Source: an uncultured Clostridium sp. (lineage in GTDB: Bacteria; Bacillota; Clostridia; Lachnospirales; Anaerotignaceae). From it: DNA of 5,782 nt. This document shows positions 1 to 4,886 of the stretch, piece after piece (the stretch's first letter is position 1; every line of letters starts with the position of its first letter). The DNA lies in contig CAMXTM010000145.1 of the NCBI GenBank assembly GCA_947246775.1, positions 1 to 5,782 on the forward strand, given 5' to 3'. The notes beneath the pieces are model-generated. The model made no database searches. It was not told the origin of the DNA and was given only the letters and a program-made list of their open reading frames with translations. A program made the translations under genes and the position numbers.

Positions 1-293
1 TCTGCCATAAATGACATTAATTTTTTTTCGCTTTCCCAATAGCCCATACCATCAGGGTCTAAGGCAACTTCACTATATGCTTTACTCAAATCTTCTTCTT
101 CCTTTAAAGACACAAATTCTCCTTGTCTTCTTCTCAGTCCTTGACTGAGTTGCAACCTCTTTAGTTCATCAATTTGTTGCTTTAATGCTGGTTTATTTTC
201 TACTCTTTTTTTATAATGTAAATAGGATTGGTATAAATCAGATTGATATACTTTCTCCCCCAGTTGCATTGCCATTTCTCTTATATTATCCAA
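1..293 (-). CDS. YlbF-family regulator (partial, 3' end beyond left window edge)
   Basis: The frame reads LDNIREMAMQLGEKVYQSDL and stays open for 97 codons to the window edge, so the C-terminus is missing. The pattern matches the YlbF/YmcA (Com_YlbF) family: an N-terminal helix with 'A..LGEKVYQSD.Y..Y', a charged helix, then 'FVSLKEEEDLSKAYSEVALDPDGMGYWESEKKLM' split over about residues 58-92. Known of the family: in Bacillus subtilis, YlbF, YmcA and YaaT form a complex that affects RNase Y-dependent mRNA maturation and competence/biofilm development. Start choice: TTG at 293-291 lies 8 nt after a perfect GGAGG (305-301); ATGs at 275 and 269 lack a comparable site. The in-frame TAA just upstream is the rnj stop, so the two genes share a frame and are separated by TAA plus one codon. 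Family assignment is fairly sure; the exact role here is not known. Confidence 0.8.
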   Translation of the reverse strand, partial: MDNIREMAMQLGEKVYQSDLYQSYLHYKKRVENKPALKQQIDELKRLQLSQGLRRRQGEFVSLKEEEDLSKAYSEVALDPDGMGYWESEKKLMSFMA

Positions 294-296
294 AAC

Positions 297-1967
297 TTAT
301 ACCTCCATAATAATAGGCAAAATCATAGGACTGCGTTTTGTTCTCTGCCATAAATAATTTTTTAATGTATCTTTTATCAGTCCCTTAATATAACTCCAAC
401 CAGTAATATGCTTTTCTTCGCATTTTGTCAATGCTTCCATTACCACAGCTTTCGCTTCTTCCATTAAATCCTCTGCTTCTCTTACATAAACAAAACCTCT
501 TGAAATAATATCAGGCCCTGCCACAACCATGCCGCTTTCTTTTTCCATTGTTACCACAACTACCATAAGCCCATCTTGTGACAAATGTTTTCTATCCCTC
601 AATACAATATTACCTACATCTCCTACCCCAAGACCATCTACCATAATTTGCCCTACGGGTACAACACCATTGATTTTAGCATCATTTTTAGAAATTTCAA
701 GAACATCTCCTGTTTTCATCAAAAATATATTCTTTTTATCCATACCCATAGAAATCGCTAAATCTCTATGACTTGTCAAATGCATAAATTCTCCATGTAC
801 TGGCATAAAATATTGTGGTTTTGTCAGTGCTAACATCAGTTTTAATTCCTCTTGACGTGCGTGTCCTGAAACATGAATATCAGCAATACCCTCATACACC
901 ACATCAGCACCTTTTTTCAAAAGCTCATTGATAACACGAGAAATATTTTTTTCATTTCCAGGTATAGAAGATGCACTAATAATAATTTTATCACCAGGTT
1001 TTACCGTAACTTGTCTATGCTCCGCTGATGCAATCCTAGACAGTGCTGACATCGTTTCTCCTTGACTTCCTGTTGTGATAATGACAAGTTGCTCATCTTT
1101 ATAATTGCGAATTTCTAAAATATCTATCAATATCCCTGCTGGTATATTCAAATAGCCCAGTTCAGAAGATGTTTTTACTGCGTTGACCATACTCCGTCCT
1201 ATAATTGCTACTTTTCTACCAAATGTTTTTGCTGAATTGATAATTTGCTGTATTCTATGAATATTAGAAGAAAAGGTCGCTACCATAATACGATTTTTAG
1301 GCGTTTCCTCAAATATTCTATCAAATACAGACCCAACAGATTTTTCAGACATAGTAAAACCTTTTCGCTCTGCATTGGTACTATCGCTCATTAGCAAAAG
1401 CACACCCTGCTTTCCCAATTCCGCAAATCTATGAATATCCATAATATCTCCATCAATTGGCGTATAGTCAATTTTAAAATCTCCTGTGTGTATGACTACT
1501 CCCAATGGTGTTGTAATAGCTAATGCTACCGCATCAGCTATAGAATGGTTTGTGTGTATAAATTCTACTTTCATTTGTCCCAATTTTACAGTTTCTCCAG
1601 GTACTACTGTATGGTATGTTACTTGATTTAACAAATTATGCTCTTTTAGCTTATTTTCTAAAAGTCCTAGTGTCAACAACGTACCAAACATCGGAACATT
1701 CAAATCTTTTAACACATAGGGTAATGCTCCAATATGGTCTTCATGCCCATGTGTCAACACAATTCCTCTTACTTTTTCTGCATTTTTTATTAAATAGGAA
1801 ATATCTGGTATTACCAAATCAATTCCTAACATATCATCTTCGGGAAAAGCTAAGCCACAATCAATTACAATAATGTCATTATTATATTCTAAGACTGTCA
1901 TGTTCTTTCCAATTTCTTCTAATCCCCCCAAAGCCATTACTCTCAACTTCTGTTTTTTTGTTGCCAA
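297..1967 (-). CDS. rnj: Ribonuclease J (metallo-beta-lactamase/beta-CASP RNase)
   Basis: RNase J is a zinc-dependent 5'-to-3' exonuclease and endonuclease that drives mRNA decay and rRNA maturation in many Gram-positive bacteria. Visible in the 556-aa protein (numbered from the start chosen here): the N-terminal 'LGGLEEIGKN' signature; metal-binding HGHEDH with H73, H75, D77 and H78; further ligands H138/H141 and the HTGDF aspartate D163; a beta-CASP insertion through the middle; HVSGHA (H365, H369); PVHGE (H391); and a C-terminal domain ending RSPMILPIIMEV, typical of the family. Length equals the usual ~555 aa, so the gene looks intact. Start choice: a longer open frame begins at a TTG at 2003 without a ribosome binding site. 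TTG at 1967 has AAGGAGG 8 nt upstream and gives the canonical MATKKQKLRVMALGG-like start. The preceding leader can fold over this site. The ylbF-family gene follows immediately. Confidence 0.97.
   Translation of the reverse strand: MATKKQKLRVMALGGLEEIGKNMTVLEYNNDIIVIDCGLAFPEDDMLGIDLVIPDISYLIKNAEKVRGIVLTHGHEDHIGALPYVLKDLNVPMFGTLLTLGLLENKLKEHNLLNQVTYHTVVPGETVKLGQMKVEFIHTNHSIADAVALAITTPLGVVIHTGDFKIDYTPIDGDIMDIHRFAELGKQGVLLLMSDSTNAERKGFTMSEKSVGSVFDRIFEETPKNRIMVATFSSNIHRIQQIINSAKTFGRKVAIIGRSMVNAVKTSSELGYLNIPAGILIDILEIRNYKDEQLVIITTGSQGETMSALSRIASAEHRQVTVKPGDKIIISASSIPGNEKNISRVINELLKKGADVVYEGIADIHVSGHARQEELKLMLALTKPQYFMPVHGEFMHLTSHRDLAISMGMDKKNIFLMKTGDVLEISKNDAKINGVVPVGQIMVDGLGVGDVGNIVLRDRKHLSQDGLMVVVVTMEKESGMVVAGPDIISRGFVYVREAEDLMEEAKAVVMEALTKCEEKHITGWSYIKGLIKDTLKNYLWQRTKRSPMILPIIMEV
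301..305 (-). promoter_or_regulatory. Ribosome binding site of the ylbF-family gene, inside rnj
   Basis: GGAGG is read on the minus strand within the last codons of rnj (ATG GAG GTA TAA), 8 nt before the TTG at 293. It decides the non-ATG start. Because the site lies upstream of the rnj stop codon, ribosomes terminating on rnj cover it, which suggests translational coupling (inference). Confidence 0.8.
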
Positions 1968-1975
1968 ACAACACG

Positions 1976-1982
1976 CCTCCTT
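1976..1982 (-). promoter_or_regulatory. Ribosome binding site of rnj
   Basis: AAGGAGG on the minus strand lies 8 nt before TTG at 1967-1965. It is the only strong Shine-Dalgarno sequence near the 5' end of the frame. It places the start 12 codons inside the longest possible open frame, restoring the normal family length. Confidence 0.85.
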
Positions 1983-2009
1983 TTTTATTTTTATTTTCTT
2001 CAAAAGGAG
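1977..2009 (-). promoter_or_regulatory. Leader hairpin that can sequester the rnj Shine-Dalgarno sequence
   Basis: On the minus strand, CTCCTTTT (2009-2002) is perfectly complementary to AAAAGGAG (1984-1977), separated by a 17-nt purine-rich loop. The 3' arm contains most of the rnj ribosome binding site. The 8-bp pairing is seen in the sequence. That it forms and regulates rnj translation is inference; half the pairs are A-U, so it would be only moderately stable. Confidence 0.45.
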
Positions 2010-2039
2010 CTGATATAAAATTTTTTAAAACAGTACCCA

Positions 2040-2069
2040 TCTATACTGCTTTTATAAAAACAAACTCAA
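2040..2069 (-). promoter_or_regulatory. Candidate rnj promoter (weak)
   Basis: Minus-strand TTGAGT (2069-2064), 18-nt spacer, TATAGA (2045-2040). Each hexamer matches the sigma-A consensus at four of six positions. It would give a leader of roughly 65 nt containing the hairpin over the ribosome binding site. An equally weak alternative is TTGCAA (2097-2092) with AATATT (2073-2068). In DNA this A+T-rich such matches arise easily by chance. Confidence 0.25.
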
Positions 2070-2087
2070 TATTTTTTATTAGTTTGT
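2056..2087 (-). terminator. Hairpin followed by T-tract upstream of rnj (possible terminator or attenuator)
   Basis: Minus strand: ACAAACT (2087-2081) pairs with AGTTTGT (2066-2060) and is followed by a T-run ending near 2056. Extra AAT/ATT pairing is possible inside the 14-nt loop. It lies about 90 nt before the rnj start. If transcripts enter from upstream it could end them; it also overlaps the weak promoter candidates, so only one reading may apply. G+C content of the stem is low. Confidence 0.3.
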
Positions 2088-2103
2088 CATATTGCAATTG
2101 ACA
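2085..2103. repeat. 19-bp dyad-symmetric sequence upstream of rnj
   Basis: Plus strand TGTCA, T, ATTGCAAT, TGACA: outer 5-bp inverted repeats flank the perfect 8-bp palindrome ATTGCAAT, with one asymmetric base. It sits just upstream of the candidate -35 at 2069-2064. The arrangement resembles an operator for a dimeric regulator, but I recognise no known binding motif. Confidence 0.35.
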
Positions 2104-2160
2104 CACTACCAAAAATTTTTTTGCTTTTTTTATTTTTTTGAAAAAAAGAAAACACCGCCA

Positions 2161-2201
2161 AAAAACAAAATTTATTTTATTATCAAAATAATTTTGTTTT
2201 T
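2161..2201. repeat. Long A/T hairpin in the DUF1292-rnj intergenic region
   Basis: The plus-strand left arm (2161-2178) and right arm (2185-2201) form about 17 base pairs with a single bulged T and a 6-nt loop (2179-2184). The outer arms AAAAACAAAAT and ATTTTGTTTTT are perfect complements. Runs of A and T flank both sides, so in either direction it looks like an A/U-only terminator stem. On the minus strand it is followed by about six T residues. Only one G-C pair is present, so terminator strength is doubtful. Confidence 0.4.
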
Positions 2202-2353
2202 CTCTTATCATTTTTTACTAGATACTATCTACAATAAGCAAATTGACATAGCCTCTTTACTTATATTTTAACCTTTTTACATCCGCTCACGTTTTTTCTA
2301 AACTCACTCACCACAAAACTTTTTTTATTCTCTATATTAGAAAATGCAATAGA

Positions 2354-2398
2354 AAAAGAGCAGTTCGTTCTATCTTAAAAAAATGATACTGCTTTTTT
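2354..2398 (-). terminator. Candidate intrinsic terminator of the ireB-ruvX-DUF1292 operon
   Basis: Minus strand: AGCAGT (2393-2388) pairs with ACTGCT (2364-2359), extended by an A-run before the stem and followed by C then TTTTT. Inside the 23-nt interval TATC and GATA can pair further. Position about 70 nt after the DUF1292 stop fits operon termination. The loop is large or interrupted, so strength is uncertain. Confidence 0.5.
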
Positions 2399-2431
2399 AC
2401 TAAATAGCAAATTAACGTTTGTTTCGTTTTT

Positions 2432-2460
2432 ATTATACTATTTCTTTATTGAAATGTATT
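2432..2460 (-). promoter_or_regulatory. Perfect TATAAT -10 hexamer just after DUF1292, weak -35
   Basis: TATAAT on the minus strand at 2437-2432, starting about 24 nt after the DUF1292 stop. At a 17-nt spacing the -35 would be AATACA (2460-2455), matching consensus at only three of six positions. If used, the transcript would start near 2425 and meet the candidate terminator at 2398-2354 within about 70 nt, or read on towards rnj. Confidence 0.25.
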
Positions 2461-2763
2461 TTAATCTATTCTAACATCATATTCTCCATCATGACTAGCA
2501 AATAAAGCAGAAACTCTATCAAATTCTGCATCTTCTTCTACCCATTCATATGTGACATCATCTGCATTAATTGCAATCTCTTTTAGTATAATGGCATCTG
2601 CTTCTTCTTCGTCCATTAAGCTACTATCCATTACCAAAAGATACCGATTGCCTGCACTCATTACATTATCAATAATAACAAATTCTGTTTCTACACCATT
2701 TTCATCTTCCATAGAAACAACTTCAAATTCATTCTCCAAATCTTCTTCAAATTGGTTTGACAT
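2461..2763 (-). CDS. DUF1292 domain protein (YrzB-like)
   Basis: A small acidic protein of 100 aa; 31 residues are Asp or Glu. It has the DUF1292 pattern: 'DLENEFEVVSMEDENG' then 'ETEFVIIDN', 'NRYLLVMD' and 'DEEEADAIILKE' (about residues 8-63), followed by an acidic tail. No signal peptide or membrane segment is seen, so it should be cytosolic. The biochemical function of the family is not known to me. Genes of this family are typically next to ruvX and ireB in Firmicutes, as here (B. subtilis yrzB beside yrrK). Start choice: an in-frame TTG at 2775 would overlap ruvX, but ATG at 2763 has GAGG 6 nt upstream; that GAGG overlaps the ruvX stop. The gap to ruvX is 8 nt, so translational coupling is likely. 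Confidence 0.9.
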   Translation of the reverse strand: MSNQFEEDLENEFEVVSMEDENGVETEFVIIDNVMSAGNRYLLVMDSSLMDEEEADAIILKEIAINADDVTYEWVEEDAEFDRVSALFASHDGEYDVRID

Positions 2764-2771
2764 AACACACC

Positions 2772-3206
2772 TCAACCTTTTTCATTTTGCTTTTTATCTA
2801 AATAGCCCTGCAATATATGCACTGCTGCCATTTTATCAATGACATTTTTTCTTTTTTTACGGCTCATATCTGCCTCCAAAAGACTTCTTTCCGCTGCCAT
2901 TGTACTCATTCTCTCATCCCACAGCACAACAGCAATATTAGGAAACGCTTGCTCTAATTGCTTTTGAAACAGTTTTGTTTTTTCACAGCGTTTTCCCTCT
3001 GTATTATCCATATTTTTAGGATAACCCAACACAATCGTATCTACTTCATACTCTTTTATCCATTGTGCAATACGTGAAATACTTTTTTTATATTCTGTAT
3101 CACTACTTCTTTTAATGACTTCCAAGCCCTGTGCCGTCCAGCCAAAACCATCGCTTACTGCTACGCCAATTGTTCTATCTCCATAATCTAATCCTAGTAC
3201 TCTCAT
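2772..3206 (-). CDS. ruvX: RuvX/YqgF-family putative pre-16S rRNA nuclease / Holliday junction resolvase
   Basis: A 144-aa RNase H-like protein of normal family length. The start [19 protein letters not shown] carries catalytic D7. The middle strand '[15 protein letters not shown]' (58-71) matches the family's 'vGlP.n.dG..g' segment. 'LWDERMST' supplies E98, and '[17 protein letters not shown]' near the C-terminus supplies D124, completing the acidic active site. E. coli YqgF is linked to 16S rRNA 5'-end processing, and family members have been proposed as Holliday junction resolvases; which applies here cannot be told from sequence. The ATG overlaps the ireB stop by 4 nt (ATGA) and has no strong ribosome binding site, so it probably depends on reinitiation after ireB. 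DUF1292 follows 8 nt later. Confidence 0.95.
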   Translation of the reverse strand: MRVLGLDYGDRTIGVAVSDGFGWTAQGLEVIKRSSDTEYKKSISRIAQWIKEYEVDTIVLGYPKNMDNTEGKRCEKTKLFQKQLEQAFPNIAVVLWDERMSTMAAERSLLEADMSRKKRKNVIDKMAAVHILQGYLDKKQNEKG

Positions 3207-3466
3207 AGCCCATTCTTCTCTAAATAATTATTGATAACTTCTTCCAACAGCTCATCTCTCTCTAATTTTCGAATTAAAGAGCGTGCATTTTTATGACTCG
3301 TAATATAAGTAGGGTCGCCAGAAAGAATATAGCCCACAATCTGATTTACTGGATTATATCCCTTTTCTTTTAATGCTTCACTCACATTTAGCAATATATT
3401 TTTTGCCTCATTTTGTTCTTCTTTATCTAAACCATCAAAAAATTGTGTTTCATTCAAATTATCCAC
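3203..3466 (-). CDS. ireB: IreB-family regulatory phosphoprotein (YrzL/DUF965)
   Basis: An 87-aa protein with the family's nearly invariant core '[18 protein letters not shown]' followed by '[10 protein letters not shown]' (about 35-62), then '[19 protein letters not shown]'. Known of the family: Enterococcus faecalis IreB is phosphorylated on N-terminal threonines by the PASTA-domain Ser/Thr kinase IreK and modulates cephalosporin resistance. Here a single N-terminal threonine, T7 in NETQFF, is the candidate target. The start is GTG with GGAG 11 nt upstream; no in-frame ATG occurs nearby, and the length is normal. It heads the ireB-ruvX-DUF1292 operon, ends overlapping ruvX by 4 nt, and has a candidate promoter in the 109-nt gap before it. 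Confidence 0.95.
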   Translation of the reverse strand: MDNLNETQFFDGLDKEEQNEAKNILLNVSEALKEKGYNPVNQIVGYILSGDPTYITSHKNARSLIRKLERDELLEEVINNYLEKNGL

Positions 3467-3525
3467 GTTTTTTCACTCTCCTTTTTTATACCTTATTTTT
3501 TCCGAACTTCTAGCTCTCTTGTTTC

Positions 3526-3555
3526 ATAATAATATAAATTTACAAATTATGCAAA
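3526..3555 (-). promoter_or_regulatory. Candidate promoter of the ireB-ruvX-DUF1292 operon
   Basis: Minus strand TTTGCA (3555-3550; four of six to consensus), 18-nt spacer, TATTAT (3531-3526; five of six). It lies in the 109-nt gap after mtaB, with about 50 nt from the expected start of transcription to the ireB GTG. Position supports it; the A+T-rich background lowers confidence. Confidence 0.4.
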
Positions 3556-3566
3556 TAAAATTTATA
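3533..3566. repeat. A/T inverted repeat between mtaB and ireB
   Basis: AAATTTATA (3558-3566) and TATAAATTT (3533-3541) are perfect 9-bp complements around a 16-nt loop. On the minus strand this begins 10 nt after the mtaB stop codon. There is no G-C pair and no proper T-tract, so I do not call a terminator. It overlaps the candidate ireB promoter and could equally be a binding site or chance. Confidence 0.3.
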
Positions 3567-3575
3567 CAATAATAT

Positions 3576-4877
3576 TTACATTTTTGTTACAATTCCCTTT
3601 GCAATCTCTTTTTCTTTGTCTATTATCCTTGTTTTTACAATACAATTTGTAATATTTTTAGCACTTTGTGTATGCACTTTAATATAATTAGTTGTATGTC
3701 CCTCATATACATTTTTTTCTATTTCTCTCTCATAAAGCACTTCCATCTCTTGATGAACAAACTGCTCTAAAAAAGATTCTGTCATTTGTTCACTTAGTGC
3801 AATCAATTTTTGACTTCTTTCACTTTTTACACGATTTGGAATTTGTTTTGGCATGACTGCCGCTGGTGTTCCTCTCTTTGGTGAATAAGGAAAAACATGT
3901 ATTTTAGAAAATCGTATCTCTTTTGCAAACTCATAACTTTCTAAAAAGTCTTTCTCGCTCTCTGCTGGAAATCCAACTATCATATCCGTTGTAATGGCAA
4001 CTTTTGGCATATACTGTCTTAACATTTCTACTGCTTGACGATACTTTTCCACAGTATATTTTCTATTCATTGCCTGCAAGGTTCTATCACAGCCGCTCTG
4101 CAATGACAAATGAAAATGGTCACAAATCTTAGAAAGTTTACACAATGTTTCTACAAATTCTTTTGTTACAATATTTGGTTCAATAGAACTAAATCGTATT
4201 CTTTTGATTCCTTCTATCTCATGCACTTTTTGAACAATATCCAACAATGTGACATCTTTTAAATCTTTTCCATAAGATGCTACATGAATCCCTGCTAATA
4301 TTACTTCCTGAAATCCATTCTCAGCCAAACGCTTTACTTCTGCTATGACATCTTCTGGTTTTCTACTTCGAATAACTCCCCTTGCATAAGGTATAATACA
4401 ATAAGAACAATATTGACTACATCCATCTTGTATTTTTAAATAGGCTCTTGTCCTATTTTCTAATTTTTGTATAGACAGTGGCTCAAATTCTCTCTCTTTC
4501 ATAATCTCAGAAACATAATTTTGAGGTTTATTTTCTTCTTTATAATTTTCTACCAATTCTACAATACTTTTTCTATCTTTTGTACCTACTACAATATTGA
4601 CACCCTCTATTGCCATGATTTCCTCTGGCGCAGTCTGTGCATAGCAACCCGCTACCACTACAATACTATTTGGATTTTGTCTCTTTACTTTACGAATTAA
4701 CTGTCTTGATTTTTTATCTCCAAAATTTGTAACCGTACACGTATTAATAATATATACGTCCGCTTGCTGCTCCATGTCTACTATTTTATAGCCTCTTTGC
4801 TCAAACAATTCTGCTATGGCTTCGCTCTCATACTGATTCACTTTACAGCCCAATGCATGGCTTGCCACTGTTTTCAT
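3576..4877 (-). CDS. mtaB: tRNA (N6-L-threonylcarbamoyladenosine(37)-C2)-methylthiotransferase MtaB
   Basis: A radical-SAM methylthiotransferase that converts t6A to ms2t6A at position 37 of tRNAs reading ANN codons. Domains in order in 433 aa: an N-terminal UPF0004 domain holding one iron-sulfur cluster through C11 (ALGCKVNQ), C47 (NTCTVT) and C78 (VAGCYA); a radical-SAM core with CSQYCSYC (C153, C157, C160); conserved 'SLQSGC' (258-263), 'TTDMIVGFP' (296-304) and 'FPYSPKRGTPA' (329-339); and a C-terminal TRAM RNA-binding domain from about residue 372. The 'HALGCKVNQYESE' start separates MtaB from MiaB and RimO. Length is normal and all six cluster cysteines are present. ATG at 4877 has GAGGTGG just upstream, overlapping the stop of the HAD gene 9 nt away, so the two are probably co-transcribed and coupled. 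Confidence 0.96.
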   Translation of the reverse strand: MKTVASHALGCKVNQYESEAIAELFEQRGYKIVDMEQQADVYIINTCTVTNFGDKKSRQLIRKVKRQNPNSIVVVAGCYAQTAPEEIMAIEGVNIVVGTKDRKSIVELVENYKEENKPQNYVSEIMKEREFEPLSIQKLENRTRAYLKIQDGCSQYCSYCIIPYARGVIRSRKPEDVIAEVKRLAENGFQEVILAGIHVASYGKDLKDVTLLDIVQKVHEIEGIKRIRFSSIEPNIVTKEFVETLCKLSKICDHFHLSLQSGCDRTLQAMNRKYTVEKYRQAVEMLRQYMPKVAITTDMIVGFPAESEKDFLESYEFAKEIRFSKIHVFPYSPKRGTPAAVMPKQIPNRVKSERSQKLIALSEQMTESFLEQFVHQEMEVLYEREIEKNVYEGHTTNYIKVHTQSAKNITNCIVKTRIIDKEKEIAKGIVTKM

Positions 4878-4886
4878 TCTTCCACC

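Larger units (their letters stand above)
1968..2460. other. 493-nt non-coding region between DUF1292 and rnj
   Basis: No convincing gene is seen on either strand. The stretch is dominated by A and T homopolymers (three A7 tracts on the minus strand within about 2112-2140). It holds several inverted repeats: a candidate terminator (2354-2398), an A/T hairpin (2161-2201), a dyad (2085-2103), a hairpin with T-tract (2056-2087) and the hairpin over the rnj ribosome binding site (1977-2009). No riboswitch, T-box, tRNA or known structured RNA was recognised by eye. It is long for a region between genes of otherwise tightly packed operons. Confidence 0.6.

Noticed and set aside
529..771. Plus-strand open frame inside rnj.
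   Set aside because: Complement of a clearly conserved RNase J coding region; no ribosome binding site and low-complexity Ser/Thr/Pro composition.
1968..2003. Extended RNase J N-terminus starting at TTG 2003.
   Set aside because: No ribosome binding site before 2003, while AAGGAGG precedes TTG 1967 at ideal spacing and gives the family's normal length.
2041..2211. A 56-codon minus-strand open frame (ATG at 2211, TAG at 2043-2041) reading MIREKQNYFDNKINFVFWRC and on, with a hydrophobic then lysine-rich stretch, superficially like a small toxin peptide.
   Set aside because: No Shine-Dalgarno sequence, it runs through homopolymers and the A/T hairpin, and its codon use looks like noncoding A+T-rich DNA. 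Conservation in relatives would be needed to revive it.
2243..2271. Consensus TTGACA on the plus strand at 2243-2248, and another at 2098-2103, as possible plus-strand promoters.
   Set aside because: Neither has an acceptable -10 hexamer at 16-18 nt spacing, and no plus-strand gene lies downstream.
1968..2460. Riboswitch, T-box or tRNA in the long intergenic region.
   Set aside because: No T-box motif, cloverleaf or conserved riboswitch core was seen; the region is too A+T-rich for the usual G+C-containing helices of these elements.
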